From assembly GCA_014138725.1 (NCBI GenBank), contig JACJID010000002.1, positions 1,130,001 to 1,194,000 of the forward strand: 64,000 bases of DNA. The letters run 5' to 3'. The DNA comes from Kutzneria viridogrisea. Lineage in GTDB: Bacteria > Actinomycetota > Actinomycetes > Mycobacteriales > Pseudonocardiaceae. Below are positions 44,392 to 53,714 of the stretch, piece after piece. The position numbers and the translations under genes are program-made. The notes below the pieces were generated by a model. The model did no database searches. It worked only from the letters and a program-made list of their open reading frames with translations, and was not told where the DNA came from. How positions within the stretch are numbered: position 1 is the first letter of the stretch; every line of letters begins with the position of its first letter.

Positions 44392-45108
44392 TCATGCTCC
44401 GGTGACGCGAGCAGCGATCCCGTCGAGCAGGCACTGGAGACCGATCTCGAACTGCTCATCGTGGTTGAGGTCGACCGCGTCGATGATCCGACGCGTGGCT
44501 TCGGGGAAGTCGCCGCTCTCGATGACCACCTCGCGGATGTAGGGAGCGACCACAGCACGCCACTGGTCCTCGGTGAGCCCGGTCCGGCGCTGCGCCTCCT
44601 GCTCGGACAACTCGTTGACGGCCGCGCCGAGCACGTAGTTGTTCACAGCACCCAGCAGAGCCGAAGCCACAGTGATGTCCCGGCTGACCCCGCCGGCAGC
44701 GGTGAGCGCGAACTCGATCCACCGCAGGGCTTGCGGCCCGATCGGCGGTCTGCTGCCCACTTCGGTTGCGAACCACGGATGCCTCAGGGCCATCGCCCGC
44801 TGCCGGTGCGCGATCAGCGCGAGGTCCACACGCCAGTCCTCGGACGGCTGCTCGGGCACCTCCAACTCGCCGTGCACGGCATCGACCATCAGCTCGAGCA
44901 ACTCGTCCTTGCCGGTGACGTACCGGTACAGCGAGGTTGTTCCGGATCCGAGGTCGGTCGCGACCCGCCGCATGGTCAGGGCCTGCACGCCCTCAGCGTC
45001 CGCGATCTGAATCGCCGTTCGAACGATCTGATCGATGCTGAGCGCGGGCCGCTGACGCCTGCGCTGATCGGCAAGTCGCCTCCAGACCAGCGTGAACTCC
45101 TCGGACAT
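44392..45108 (-). CDS. TetR-family regulator (TetR_C type), divergent from an FAD monooxygenase
   Basis: A 238-residue regulator. After a basic start (VWRRLADQRRRQRPALS) comes the HTH: IVRTAIQIADAEGVQALTMRRVATDLGSGTTSLYRYVTGKDELL. The C-terminal domain with RHPWFATEVGSRPPIGPQALRW fits the tetracycline-repressor C-terminal group common in actinobacteria. ATG 45108 was selected; the frame stays open upstream through the operator. A large palindrome lies between this gene and the monooxygenase, so it very likely represses both. Confidence 0.9.
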   Translation of the reverse strand: MSEEFTLVWRRLADQRRRQRPALSIDQIVRTAIQIADAEGVQALTMRRVATDLGSGTTSLYRYVTGKDELLELMVDAVHGELEVPEQPSEDWRVDLALIAHRQRAMALRHPWFATEVGSRPPIGPQALRWIEFALTAAGGVSRDITVASALLGAVNNYVLGAAVNELSEQEAQRRTGLTEDQWRAVVAPYIREVVIESGDFPEATRRIIDAVDLNHDEQFEIGLQCLLDGIAARVTGA

Positions 45109-45127
45109 GGCGCACACAGTACCTAGT

Positions 45128-45162
45128 GGGTACATTGTTCCCATCAAGGGAACGATGTACCC
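45128..45162. promoter_or_regulatory. large TetR operator palindrome
   Basis: GGGTACATTGTTCCC (45128-45142) and GGGAACGATGTACCC (45148-45162) are inverted 15-bp arms with one mismatch and a 5-base spacer (ATCAA). It lies in the 70-base gap between the divergent TetR and monooxygenase starts. Each arm is itself a near inverted repeat (GGGTAC/GTTCCC-like), allowing two dimers. Confidence 0.85.
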
Positions 45163-45178
45163 ATATCGGGGGGACGAC

Positions 45179-46735
45179 ATGCGAGTACTCATCGTCGGAG
45201 CAGGCACGGTCGGTCTCAGCACGGCACTGTTCCTGGCTCGACGCGGGGTGGAAGTGGTGCTCGTCGAGCGCCGGAACGGGCTGTCCACGCATCCGAGGGC
45301 GTTCGGCATCAACAGCAGGTCGATCGAGCTCTTCCGGGAAGTGGGCGTCGACTTCGAGACAGCCACGAAGGTCAGGGGCCTGGCGACCGGACCGAACCTC
45401 AACGAGTTGGAGACAAAACTACAACTCACGACGCTCGACGAGCCGATGAGGCGACTCAGCCCAGCACAGGGCGTCTCGCGACCGCAAGATCAACTGGATC
45501 CGATTGTATACGATCGTGCGCTGCGGCTCGGGTGCGAGCCGCGGTTCGGCGCCGAATTGATCGGTCTGACTGGGACGGAGGCAACGGTTCGCGACGTGGC
45601 ATCGGGTGCCACGAGCACGATCGCCGCCGACTACGTGATCGCAGCAGACGGCGCCAACAGCAAGGTGCGTGCGTTGCTGGGCGTCGACTCCACCGGACCA
45701 GGAGTGCTCAACCACGGGCACATGCTCAACGTGCTGTTCCGCAGCAACCTGCCCACCGCACAGTTCTCGATGTGCGTGCTCACCAACCCGGAGTCCTCCG
45801 GCATCCTGATCCCGGTGGATGACACGGGCAGGTGGATCTTCCACATCCCGATGGGCGATCCGGACGCACCCGCACAGCGCTACACCGATCTGATCCGGAC
45901 CGCGACGGGGATCCCCGATCTCGACGTGGACGTGATCAGCTGCCGGACCTGGTCCTCGACCGCGCGCACGGCGAACCGGTTCCGCGTGGGCAACACCTTC
46001 CTCGTCGGTGACGCAGCACACGTGGTGCCACCGACCGGCGGTTTCGGCCTGAACACCGGGCTGGCCGACGCGCACAACCTGGCATGGAAGCTGGCCAAGG
46101 TCATCTCCGGCGAGGCAGGCGAGGACCTGCTCGACACCTATGAGCAGGAGCGCAGGCCAGTAGCGCTGTTCACGATGGAGCAGAGCCTCATCCGCGGCGA
46201 GAACCGCGAACTGCACTGGGACATGAGCCCGGCCCGTGCGGCAGATCGGGCTCGGGTGGGCATGGCGAACGTGCTCGTCCCAATGATCGGCTACCGGTAC
46301 GGATCGGCAGCGGTCGTCGCCCCCGCTCCGTGGCCGACCTCCTTGGAGGAAGTGTGCCTGGACGGCTCTCCGGGCAGCCGTCTGCCGCACGTGTGGATCG
46401 ACGACAAGACCTCCACGCTGGACCTGGTTGACGGCGAGTTCGCGGTGTTGACCGGTGGACGCGGCGGTTCCTGGGAGTCGGCCGCGGAAGAGGTAGGACT
46501 GCGCGCATTCGACGTACCTCAGCTGGCGACCGCTGCGAGGATCGGCGATGAAGGCGCGCTTCTCGTCCGTCCGGACGGATTCGTCGGCTGGCGCGCTCAA
46601 CGAGGAAGCACACGTGCCGTCGAGGAACTCACCGCGGCGCTGGACCAGATCCTCGCGCGCACTACCCGAACTGCGCCAACCCAGTCACGAGACCGTGGAC
46701 AGCGCGGCGTAGTCCACCGAGGTGAGTCGCACTGA
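45179..46735 (+). CDS. FAD-dependent aromatic/polyketide monooxygenase
   Basis: A 518-residue flavoprotein of the PheA/TfdB/UbiH group. N-terminal FAD fold VLIVGAGTVGLSTALFLARRG (about 3-22), the DG-type motif in YVIAADGANSKVRALLG, and the second FAD motif FLVGDAAHVVPPTGGFGLNTGLADAHNLAWKLA (about 278). The C-terminal ~130 residues resemble the thioredoxin-like domain of phenol hydroxylases. Such enzymes hydroxylate aromatic compounds or inactivate drugs such as rifamycin and tetracycline. Tight TetR control through the palindrome suggests induction by its substrate. The 3' end overlaps the convergent SDR gene by 51 bases. Confidence 0.88.
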   Translation: MRVLIVGAGTVGLSTALFLARRGVEVVLVERRNGLSTHPRAFGINSRSIELFREVGVDFETATKVRGLATGPNLNELETKLQLTTLDEPMRRLSPAQGVSRPQDQLDPIVYDRALRLGCEPRFGAELIGLTGTEATVRDVASGATSTIAADYVIAADGANSKVRALLGVDSTGPGVLNHGHMLNVLFRSNLPTAQFSMCVLTNPESSGILIPVDDTGRWIFHIPMGDPDAPAQRYTDLIRTATGIPDLDVDVISCRTWSSTARTANRFRVGNTFLVGDAAHVVPPTGGFGLNTGLADAHNLAWKLAKVISGEAGEDLLDTYEQERRPVALFTMEQSLIRGENRELHWDMSPARAADRARVGMANVLVPMIGYRYGSAAVVAPAPWPTSLEEVCLDGSPGSRLPHVWIDDKTSTLDLVDGEFAVLTGGRGGSWESAAEEVGLRAFDVPQLATAARIGDEGALLVRPDGFVGWRAQRGSTRAVEELTAALDQILARTTRTAPTQSRDRGQRGVVHRGESH

Positions 46736-47632
46736 CGCGTCCCACAGTTCCGTGCCGAGCCGAGCACTGTAGGCAGGCTTGATGTAGGAGACCTTGACCG
46801 GGTAGCCACGCCACTCCCTCAGCGCGTGCGGGCCGTAGTAGTCCGCGCCCGTCACCTGCGGGTCCACCGCGGCGCGCAGAGCGGGCAGCGCTCCCTGGGC
46901 CGCAGGCTGTCCCAGGATCGGCGTGGCTACCCCCAGCAACCAGGCAGAGAGGCCACCACCACCGAGACGAGGTCCGCTGTACTGGAGATCAGTGCTGCTG
47001 TACCCCGGGTGCGCGCCGACACTGAGCACACCGGATCCAGCGGCCTCGAAGCGGCGGTTCAACTCCACGGTGAACACGGCGTTGGCGAGCTTGGACGCCG
47101 CGTACGTGGAGTTGGCGCCGTACTTCCGTTCACTCTGCAGGTCATCGATGTCGAGCCGCCCCATCCGGTGCATGGCGCTGCTCAGCGTCACCACACGGCT
47201 GCCGGGCCTCGCCAACAGCAGTGGCAGCAGCAAGCCGGTCAGCGCGAAGTGCCCAAGGTGGTTCGTGCCGAACTGGAGCTCGAAGCCCTGCTTGGTGGTA
47301 CGCCGTTGCGGCACGGCCATCACACCGGCGTTGTTGATCAGAAGATCCAGGCCGGCCAGCCGACCGGTGAGCTCCGTGGCGAGCGCGTGCACCGAATCGA
47401 GGTCGGCAAGATCCAGGCCGACCAGTTCGACCCGATCGGCTGGGACCTGGGTCCGCATCCGCTCGACGGCGGCCTGGCCCTTCTCCTGGTTGCGCGCGGC
47501 GACCAGCACGTGTGCGCCGTGTTTGGCCAGTTGCAACGCCTCGTGGAACCCGAGGCCGGTGTTGGCCCCGGTCACCAGCGCGGTCTTGCCGGCGAGATCG
47601 GGGATGTCGGCTTCTGTCCAGTGCTTGGCCAT
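46685..47632 (-). CDS. short-chain dehydrogenase/reductase (retinol dehydrogenase-like)
   Basis: A 315-residue SDR. Cofactor motif ALVTGANTGLGFHEA (TGxxxGxG, about 19-27), DLLINNAGVMAVP (NNAG), catalytic Ser in VVTLSSAMHRMG and the YAASKLANAV Tyr-Lys pair are all present. The layout, including HPGYSSTDLQ, fits the RDH/WW-domain oxidoreductase-like actinobacterial group that reduces lipophilic carbonyls with NAD(P)H. A TetR gene is divergent, with paired operators between. Its C-terminus overlaps the monooxygenase by 51 bases, tail to tail. Confidence 0.9.
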   Translation of the reverse strand: MAKHWTEADIPDLAGKTALVTGANTGLGFHEALQLAKHGAHVLVAARNQEKGQAAVERMRTQVPADRVELVGLDLADLDSVHALATELTGRLAGLDLLINNAGVMAVPQRRTTKQGFELQFGTNHLGHFALTGLLLPLLLARPGSRVVTLSSAMHRMGRLDIDDLQSERKYGANSTYAASKLANAVFTVELNRRFEAAGSGVLSVGAHPGYSSTDLQYSGPRLGGGGLSAWLLGVATPILGQPAAQGALPALRAAVDPQVTGADYYGPHALREWRGYPVKVSYIKPAYSARLGTELWDASVRLTSVDYAALSTVS

Positions 47633-47672
47633 GACGTGTCTCCTGAGGGAGTCGGCGACTTCCGCACCATTA

Positions 47673-47687
47673 TGGCACTGAGTGCCA
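47673..47687. promoter_or_regulatory. TetR operator copy 1 (SDR side)
   Basis: TGGCACTGAGTGCCA is a perfect palindrome with 6-bp arms. It shares the core CACTGAGTG with the copy at 47711-47725, with centres 38 bases apart, in the 92-base region between the SDR and TetR starts. Confidence 0.8.
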
Positions 47688-47710
47688 CAACAGTCATTTG
47701 ATGTCGTCGA

Positions 47711-47725
47711 TTACACTGAGTGTCA
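47711..47725. promoter_or_regulatory. TetR operator copy 2 (regulator side)
   Basis: TTACACTGAGTGTCA repeats the CACTGAGTG core and runs into the regulator's ATG. Together with the copy at 47673 it would let one repressor shut both divergent promoters. Confidence 0.8.
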
Positions 47726-48306
47726 TGGGCACGGTCGACCGGACGGAGTTGCGGGAGCGCACCCGCAAGGTGGTGCGTGAGGAGATCGCCGAGGCGGCCT
47801 TCGCGCTGTTCGTGCGCCAGGGCTTCGAGCAGACCACCGTCGAGGAGATCGCCGAGGCCGTCGGCATGTCCAGGCGAAGCTTCTTCAGGTACTTCCCGAC
47901 CAAGGAGGACACGGTCTTCGGGTACCTCTACGACATGGGCCAGCAGCTCGCGGACATGGTGAGCGCACGCCCAACCGGAGAGCCGCCCTGGACCGCACTG
48001 CGCAAGTCGTTCGCGGTGTTGTGCAAAGGCTTCGAGATGCGCTCAGAGACAGCCACCGAGCTGCTGAACCTGATCTTCAGCACTCCCACGCTGCGTGCAC
48101 GGCACCAGGACAAGCAGGACCACTGGCGCAAGCTGCTCACCGAGGCACTGCGCACGCGGACCAGCACGCCGCTGGAGGCGGACGTGCTGGTCAGCTCGGC
48201 GTTGGCGGTGTTCGACGTGGCGTGCAGGCAGTGGCTGGAGCAAGGCGCGAAGGAGAAGCCGCAGGTACTGCTGGAGCGTGCGTTCGCGGTACTGGCCCCA
48301 CGCTAG
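47725..48306 (+). CDS. TetR-family regulator, divergent from the SDR gene
   Basis: A 193-residue regulator. HTH: IAEAAFALFVRQGFEQTTVEEIAEAVGMSRRSFFRYFPTKEDTV. The SRRSFFRYF recognition helix region is characteristic of a large actinobacterial TetR subgroup often encoded beside oxidoreductases. ATG 47725 is favoured because the operator lies just before it; an ATG at 47698 is possible but would place the operator inside the gene. It likely controls itself and the SDR. The end overlaps the polysaccharide deacetylase gene by 4 bases. Confidence 0.9.
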   Translation: MGTVDRTELRERTRKVVREEIAEAAFALFVRQGFEQTTVEEIAEAVGMSRRSFFRYFPTKEDTVFGYLYDMGQQLADMVSARPTGEPPWTALRKSFAVLCKGFEMRSETATELLNLIFSTPTLRARHQDKQDHWRKLLTEALRTRTSTPLEADVLVSSALAVFDVACRQWLEQGAKEKPQVLLERAFAVLAPR

Positions 48307-49112
48307 GCGAGGAAGTCCGACAGCGGCACAGGCGTGAGGCCGTCCTGCTTGGCGCGGTTGAGGAAGGCCGTGTAGTCCTGCACGAAGGTCTTCCGGAAGT
48401 GCATCAGCACGATGTCCCCCGGCTTGAGCTTGCCGTTGGCCTGGAACTGGACGACCCCGTCGTTGACCGCGGCGGTCCACAACACGACCGCCTTGAGCCC
48501 GCAGTCGGCGACCGCGCGCAGGGTGTCGTCGTTGTAGTTGCCGAACGGGGGACGGAACAGGGTGGGGCGCTGCCCGAACGCCTTCTGGAAGGCGTCCGAG
48601 TTGTCGCAGATCTCCTTCTTCTGCGCGGCGTAGGACAGCTTCTTCAGGTCGGGGTGGTTCACCGTGTGGTTGCCGATCACCAACTGGTCGGTGTCCTGGA
48701 GCTGCTTGAAGTAGTCCTCGTGCCCCTTGACGTACCGGTCGTTGAGGAACAGCGTCGGCCGCGCCCCGGAGTCGCGGATCAGCTGTAAGGCCTGCGGATC
48801 GCGCACCGCGCCGTCGTCCATGGTGATGAACACGTAGGGCTTGTCGGTGGCGATGTGCCGGATCACCGGCGCCTTGCCGCCGGCGATGGGCGGCACCTTC
48901 GCCTGTGCCTGACCGAACGGGTAAGGCTGCGTGGCACCGGTCACAGTGCCTGCCGAGGTCGTGGTGGGGGCGGCCGGGGTCGTGCCCTCCGGCTGGGGCA
49001 CCACGCTCGTCCCGGCCGCCAGTGTGTCGGCCTCGCCGGTACAGGCGACTACCAGCAGCGACATGGCTGCGGCGATAGCGGTGAGTACCGACCGAACTAC
49101 AGGAGCGCGCAC
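48303..49112 (-). CDS. polysaccharide deacetylase (NodB-domain) lipoprotein
   Basis: A 269-residue exported lipoprotein. Signal segment ending in a lipobox LVVAC (about residue 20), then a Thr/Pro-rich spacer to about 50 and a NodB (CE4) domain. Motifs seen: FITMDDGAVRD with the catalytic/metal Asp pair (about 95), HTVNHPDL with metal His residues, RPPFGNYN, and LKPGDIVLMHF. CE4 enzymes remove N-acetyl groups from peptidoglycan or chitin-like polymers at the cell surface. GTG start at 49112 with modest ribosome site. Convergent with the TetR gene. Confidence 0.9.
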   Translation of the reverse strand: MRAPVVRSVLTAIAAAMSLLVVACTGEADTLAAGTSVVPQPEGTTPAAPTTTSAGTVTGATQPYPFGQAQAKVPPIAGGKAPVIRHIATDKPYVFITMDDGAVRDPQALQLIRDSGARPTLFLNDRYVKGHEDYFKQLQDTDQLVIGNHTVNHPDLKKLSYAAQKKEICDNSDAFQKAFGQRPTLFRPPFGNYNDDTLRAVADCGLKAVVLWTAAVNDGVVQFQANGKLKPGDIVLMHFRKTFVQDYTAFLNRAKQDGLTPVPLSDFLA

Positions 49113-49235
49113 CTGACCCGACCTTCCGCTGACGTTCTGGGTGGCACATGAGTACCACTCGACAAGAGGATGTGTGAGCGCCTTTGAGGTTGCGTTGCTG
49201 GGACGATACGTGACCGACCCCGTACGTTCTTCTCC

Positions 49236-50360
49236 GTGGAGATCCGTGTCATCCCCGGGATCATCGCGGTCGCCATCGGCTTCCTGCTGGCGACCCTGCT
49301 GCTCGTCCCCTACATCATCTGGAGCTACCGGCGCCGCGGCGAGATCGGGCTCGGGCACGCGGTGCTCGGACTCGGTGTCCTCGTCTACGCGGTCGCCCTG
49401 TGGACCTACACGCTCCTGCCGCTGCCCGCGGACCTGGACGCACAGTGGTGCGCCAAGTTCGCCACAACGCCACAACTGCACCCGCTGCGGTTCGTGGCCG
49501 AGGCCCAGAAGTACCCGCACGACAGCGTGGCGGCGCTGCTGCGCAACCCGGAGATCCAGGGCTTCCTGTTCAACATAGCCCTGTTCGTACCGCTGGGCAT
49601 GTTCGCAAGACACGTCTTCCACCGCGGGGTGCTGCCCACCGTCATCATCGGCTTCCTGACCTCGCTGCTCATCGAGTGCACCCAGCTGACCGGCAACTGG
49701 TTCCTGTTCCCCTGCTCGTACCGCCTGTTCGACGTGGACGACCTGTTGTCCAACACGCTCGGCGCGGTGATCGGCGTCGCGCTGGCGCCTGTGCTGCACC
49801 TCGTACCTGGTCAGCGTGTGTCGGCACCGCCGGACCAGCCGCGCAAGGTCACGGTACGACGCCGCTGGCTGGGCATGGCGCTGGACGTGGCGGCGGTGTC
49901 ACTGCTCGGTGCGACGATCGTGGTGGTGGTCGCCGTGCTCGCCGAGGGCCGCTACAACATCGACCAGCACCCGTTGATGCTCGCCCTGGCCAGCGCGTGG
50001 GCGCCCGCGGTGCTGTTGCTGCTGGTGATCCCGCTGCTCGGGGACGGTGGCACGATCGGGCAGCGCATCGTGCTGCTGCGGCCGGCGGGACGCGGTGGGG
50101 GCAAGCCGCCCGTGTGGCGGATGCTGATCCGCTTCCTGGCCGGGTCGGGCGGCTACTTCGGACTGCTCGGCTGGGGCCTGGTCAACGAGTGGGGTGAGCT
50201 GCTGGCGGCCGGGCTCCTGGTGGTCAGCGGTCTGGCGGCCTGGTTCAGCAAGGGGCACCGCGGACTGTCCGGCGCCATCGCGGGACTACGGCTGGCCGAC
50301 GCCAGGACTAGGGTTGCCGGTGATCCAACAGGCAAGGTTTCCGTGGAGGAACGGCAATGA
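49236..50360 (+). CDS. VanZ-RDD fusion membrane protein
   Basis: A 374-residue membrane protein. Residues about 1-185 match VanZ-like proteins ([57 protein letters not shown]). From about 205 an RDD-type region follows ([47 protein letters not shown]), giving about seven membrane segments in total. VanZ proteins are linked to low-level teicoplanin resistance; RDD proteins to transport of unknown solutes. The stop overlaps the PEBP gene start (ATGA). Confidence 0.85.
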   Translation: MEIRVIPGIIAVAIGFLLATLLLVPYIIWSYRRRGEIGLGHAVLGLGVLVYAVALWTYTLLPLPADLDAQWCAKFATTPQLHPLRFVAEAQKYPHDSVAALLRNPEIQGFLFNIALFVPLGMFARHVFHRGVLPTVIIGFLTSLLIECTQLTGNWFLFPCSYRLFDVDDLLSNTLGAVIGVALAPVLHLVPGQRVSAPPDQPRKVTVRRRWLGMALDVAAVSLLGATIVVVVAVLAEGRYNIDQHPLMLALASAWAPAVLLLLVIPLLGDGGTIGQRIVLLRPAGRGGGKPPVWRMLIRFLAGSGGYFGLLGWGLVNEWGELLAAGLLVVSGLAAWFSKGHRGLSGAIAGLRLADARTRVAGDPTGKVSVEERQ

Positions 50361-50899
50361 GCCTTGATCGTCCGGTTGCCCCGGATCCCTACTCGCTGCT
50401 GCCCTCGGTCGGCTCGTTCACGGTCACCTCGACCGACGTGGCCGACGGCGAGCAGTTGCCCAACGCCCAGGTGTTCAACGGCATGGGCGTCAGCGGGGAC
50501 AACACCTCCCCGCAGCTGAGCTGGAGCGGTTTTCCAGAGGGCACCAAGAGCTTCGCGGTGACCTGCTACGACCCGGACGCCCCGACCCCCTCGGGGTTCT
50601 GGCACTGGGTGGCGGTGAACATCCCCGCGTCGGTCACCGAACTGGCCGCCGGCGCCGGAGCGGATGACGACTCGCTGCCCGGTGGCGCCTTCCACGTGCG
50701 CAGCGACTTCGGCACCGCCAACTACGGGGGCGCCGCCCCGCCGCAGGGCGACCAGGTGCACCGCTACTACTTCGTGGTGCACGCGGTCGACGTGGAGAAG
50801 CTGGACGTGGACGGCTCGGTGAGCCCGGCGGTGGTCAGCTTCAACCTGGCCTTCCACACCCTGGCCAGGGCGATCATCACCCCGGTCTACTCGCACTGA
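50357..50899 (+). CDS. YbhB/YbcL-type phosphatidylethanolamine-binding (PEBP) family protein
   Basis: A 180-residue PEBP/Raf-kinase-inhibitor-like protein. [52 protein letters not shown] carries the family DPDAP and the ligand-pocket [24 protein letters not shown] is the second conserved patch. Bacterial members are cytosolic and of unknown ligand; mycobacterial Rv2140c is a drug-binding relative. GGAGGAACGGCA precedes the ATG, which overlaps the VanZ-RDD stop. A hairpin terminator follows. Confidence 0.92.
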   Translation: MSLDRPVAPDPYSLLPSVGSFTVTSTDVADGEQLPNAQVFNGMGVSGDNTSPQLSWSGFPEGTKSFAVTCYDPDAPTPSGFWHWVAVNIPASVTELAAGAGADDDSLPGGAFHVRSDFGTANYGGAAPPQGDQVHRYYFVVHAVDVEKLDVDGSVSPAVVSFNLAFHTLARAIITPVYSH

Positions 50900-50918
50900 G
50901 CCGGTTGGGAGCGCGGCG

Positions 50919-50949
50919 GGAGCGGCTGGGGGAATCCCCCGGCCGCTCC
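50919..50949 (+). terminator. hairpin terminator after the PEBP gene
   Basis: GGAGCGGCTGGGGG pairs with CCCCCGGCCGCTCC (14 bp with one G-U) around a 3-base loop, about 20 bases after the stop. Confidence 0.75.
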
Positions 50950-50966
50950 TGCTGTTTGATGGGTAC

Positions 50967-52340
50967 GTGCGGCACTTCGACTTGGTGGTCATCGGCACCG
51001 GCTCCGGCAACTCGATCGTGGACGAGCGCTTCTCAGACTGGGACGTGGCGCTCGTCGAGAAGGGTGTGTTCGGCGGCACCTGCCTGAACGTGGGGTGCAT
51101 CCCCACGAAGATGTTCGTGCACACCGCGGACGTGGCGGGCACGCCAGCGGCGGGTGCGAAGCTGGGCGTGGACGCCGAACTGCTCGGCGTGCGCTGGCCC
51201 GAGATCCGCGACCGGGTGTTCGGCCGGATCGACCCGATCGCCGCGGGCGGCAGGCAGTGGCGGGTCGAGGGCAACAAGAACGTGGTCGTATACGAAGGAC
51301 AGGCGAGGTTCGTCGGCCCGAAGACGCTCGACACCGGCACCGGAGAGGTCATCACCGCCGACCGCTTCGTGATCGCCGCAGGCTCCCGGCCGGTCATCCC
51401 GGACGTGCCGGGCCTGGACGAGGTCGGCTTCCACACCAACAACGACGTCATGCGCCTGGAGAAGCTGCCCGCCCGGATGATCATCCTCGGCAGCGGTTTC
51501 GTCGCCACCGAGTTCGCGCACGTCTTCTCCTCCTTCGGCGTGGAGGTGACCCTCGTCGCCCGCTCCGGCGCACTGCTGCGGGCAGAGGACGAGGACGTCT
51601 CCGCGCGGTTCACGGAGCTGGCCCAGGCTCGCTGGAACGTGAAGCTGAACTCGAAGACCGTGCGCGCCGAGCGCGTGGACGGCGTGGTGCGGCTGCACCT
51701 GGAGACCGAGCAGGGCCCTGAGGTCATCGAGGCCGAGGAGTTGCTGGTCGCGGTGGGGCGCACGCCGAACTCGGACCTGCTCGACGTGGCCGCTACCGGG
51801 GTGACCACGCACGCCGACGGCCGGGTGGTGGTCGACTCCCAGCAGCGGACCGCGGTCGAAGGTATCTGGGCACTCGGCGACGTCAGCTCGGAGCACCAGC
51901 TCAAGCACGTGGCCAACCACGAGGCGCGAGTCGTGCAGCACAACCTGCTCAACCCGGAGTCGCCGATCGAGTCCGACCACAGGTTCGTGCCGCACGGGGT
52001 GTTCTCCTCACCGCAGATCGGCTCGGTCGGGCTGACCGAGCAGCAGGCCCGCGAGCGGGGCATCCGGTACGTGACGGCGAGCCAGGACTACGCCGACATC
52101 GCGTACGGCTGGGCGATGGAGGACACCACCGGGTTCGCCAAGCTGATCGCCGATCCGGCGACCGGTCAGTTGCTCGGCGCGCACATCATCGGCCCGCAGG
52201 CGCCCACGCTGGTACAGCTGGCGATCCAGTCGATGAGCTTCGGCCTGGACGTGCGATCCATGGCCAGGGGCCAGTACTGGATCCACCCGGCCATGCCCGA
52301 ACTGCTGGAAAACGCACTGCTCAAGCTGCCGCTGGACTGA
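50967..52340 (+). CDS. mtr: mycothione reductase
   Basis: A 457-residue pyridine nucleotide-disulphide oxidoreductase. FAD motif [10 protein letters not shown] at 7-16, redox-active [13 protein letters not shown] with Cys39 and Cys44, NAD(P)-binding [15 protein letters not shown] and the C-terminal [16 protein letters not shown] with the base His. GTGSGNS and the short N-terminus distinguish Mtr from glutathione and lipoamide enzymes. It reduces mycothiol disulphide with NADPH, keeping the actinobacterial thiol pool reduced. GTG start. M. tuberculosis mtr (Rv2855) lies in the same chromosomal block as the cob genes and map. Confidence 0.93.
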   Translation: MRHFDLVVIGTGSGNSIVDERFSDWDVALVEKGVFGGTCLNVGCIPTKMFVHTADVAGTPAAGAKLGVDAELLGVRWPEIRDRVFGRIDPIAAGGRQWRVEGNKNVVVYEGQARFVGPKTLDTGTGEVITADRFVIAAGSRPVIPDVPGLDEVGFHTNNDVMRLEKLPARMIILGSGFVATEFAHVFSSFGVEVTLVARSGALLRAEDEDVSARFTELAQARWNVKLNSKTVRAERVDGVVRLHLETEQGPEVIEAEELLVAVGRTPNSDLLDVAATGVTTHADGRVVVDSQQRTAVEGIWALGDVSSEHQLKHVANHEARVVQHNLLNPESPIESDHRFVPHGVFSSPQIGSVGLTEQQARERGIRYVTASQDYADIAYGWAMEDTTGFAKLIADPATGQLLGAHIIGPQAPTLVQLAIQSMSFGLDVRSMARGQYWIHPAMPELLENALLKLPLD

Positions 52341-52345
52341 TCTGC

Positions 52346-53692
52346 TCAGACGAACCGGGGGCGGCCGAAGACCGCACCCAGCACGGCCTGCACGAGCAGC
52401 ACGGCGAGCACGAGCAGCAGCGGGACGGTCCAGCTGCCGAGCGCGCCGTGCACCAGGCCGGTCGCGAACGGCCCGACCGAGGAGATGAGGTAGCCGACAC
52501 CCTGTGCCATGGCCGAGAGCTGCGCGGTCTCGGTCGAGGTACGGGTGCGCAGCGCCATCATCGTCAGCACAACCGGGAAGATGCCGGTGCCCAGCCCAAG
52601 CAGCAGGGTCCACAGCAACGGGGCCGCGGTCGGCGCGCTGAGCAGGCCGACCACCCCGATCGCCGGCACCACGGTCATCAGCACGACCAGGGCCGACTGC
52701 GACTTGAGACGGGCGGCCAGAGCGGGCACGAACAGGTTGAGCGGGACGGCGACGACCATCGTGACGCCGAGCAGCATGCCCGCGGTGTCCCTGTCGATGC
52801 CGGAGTCGCGCAGGATCTGCGGCAGCCAGCCCATGATCACGTAGGCGTAGGTGGACTGCGCGGCGAACAACAGGGTGGCCACCCAGGCCAACGGGGAGCG
52901 GAACATCGACCTTCGGCGCTCCTGCGCCGACGTGGAGCTGGAGCCAGCGACCACGACGGTGCGGCGTGCACCGATCAGCCACACGACCAGCGCGAGCAGC
53001 ACCGGCGCGGCCCAGACGGCCAACCCGAGCCGCCAGCCGCCCAGTGCGGTGCTCAGCGGCGGGGTCAGCGCGGCAGCGGAGGCGCTGCCCGCGGCCAGGG
53101 CTGCGCTGTAAATCCCGGTGACAAGTCCGAGGCGTTTCGGAAACGACTCCTTAACGACTACCGGAATGAGAACATTGCACACCGCGATGCCTGAACTCGC
53201 GGCAAAAGTACCGACCAGAAGCACGGTCGGCCCACCCGCGACCCGCACCAGCAAGCCGACCAACAGCACCGCGAGGGAGACGGCGATCGCGGAGCCGCTG
53301 CCCAATCTGCGCGCCAACCAGGGCGCGAGCACGGCCGCGAGCCCGAAGCACACCGAAGGAGCTGCGGTGATGGCGCTGGTCCACGCCGGGGAGGCGGCCA
53401 GTCCATGGCTGATGTCGGCGAGCACCGAGGAAGTGCTGGTGACCGAAATACGAAGATTTGTCGCGGCGAGCGCCACGGCCACCGCCAGCAGCCCACTGCC
53501 GACGAGTGCCACATGACGACTCCGGAAACGCGTTTCGATTGCCCCTTCGTTCTGAAGCGCACCCGATTCAGCTACATCGCGCACCACAGTCGAACTCATT
53601 GATTCCGCAAGCAGTTCTTCGGAAGACTTGCCCTGGATGGCACTCTGAACGGTCGACGGCGTGCGGTCTGGCGGAAGCGGCTGGATCGTCAC
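52346..53692 (-). CDS. MFS transporter, CynX/NimT-like
   Basis: A 448-residue major facilitator with 12 membrane segments. TNLRISVTSTSSVLADISHGL near segment 1 and PVVVKESFPKRLGLVTGIYSAALAAGSASAAALTPPLS match the CynX/NimT (cyanate/2-nitroimidazole) group. About 55 hydrophilic residues precede segment 1, which is longer than usual; an internal start near MSSTVVRDV is possible. It converges with mtr with a 5-base gap. A GntR regulator is divergent, a common pairing for this transporter group. Substrate unknown. Confidence 0.88.
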   Translation of the reverse strand: MTIQPLPPDRTPSTVQSAIQGKSSEELLAESMSSTVVRDVAESGALQNEGAIETRFRSRHVALVGSGLLAVAVALAATNLRISVTSTSSVLADISHGLAASPAWTSAITAAPSVCFGLAAVLAPWLARRLGSGSAIAVSLAVLLVGLLVRVAGGPTVLLVGTFAASSGIAVCNVLIPVVVKESFPKRLGLVTGIYSAALAAGSASAAALTPPLSTALGGWRLGLAVWAAPVLLALVVWLIGARRTVVVAGSSSTSAQERRRSMFRSPLAWVATLLFAAQSTYAYVIMGWLPQILRDSGIDRDTAGMLLGVTMVVAVPLNLFVPALAARLKSQSALVVLMTVVPAIGVVGLLSAPTAAPLLWTLLLGLGTGIFPVVLTMMALRTRTSTETAQLSAMAQGVGYLISSVGPFATGLVHGALGSWTVPLLLVLAVLLVQAVLGAVFGRPRFV

Positions 53693-53714
53693 CTGTCACA
53701 CTATGTCAAACGTG

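Noticed and set aside
45500-45515. A TGTATACGAT word similar to the GntR palindrome at 22028, with others near 51290 and 57158
   Set aside because: All lie inside coding sequence, are imperfect, and are far from regulated promoters; probably chance.
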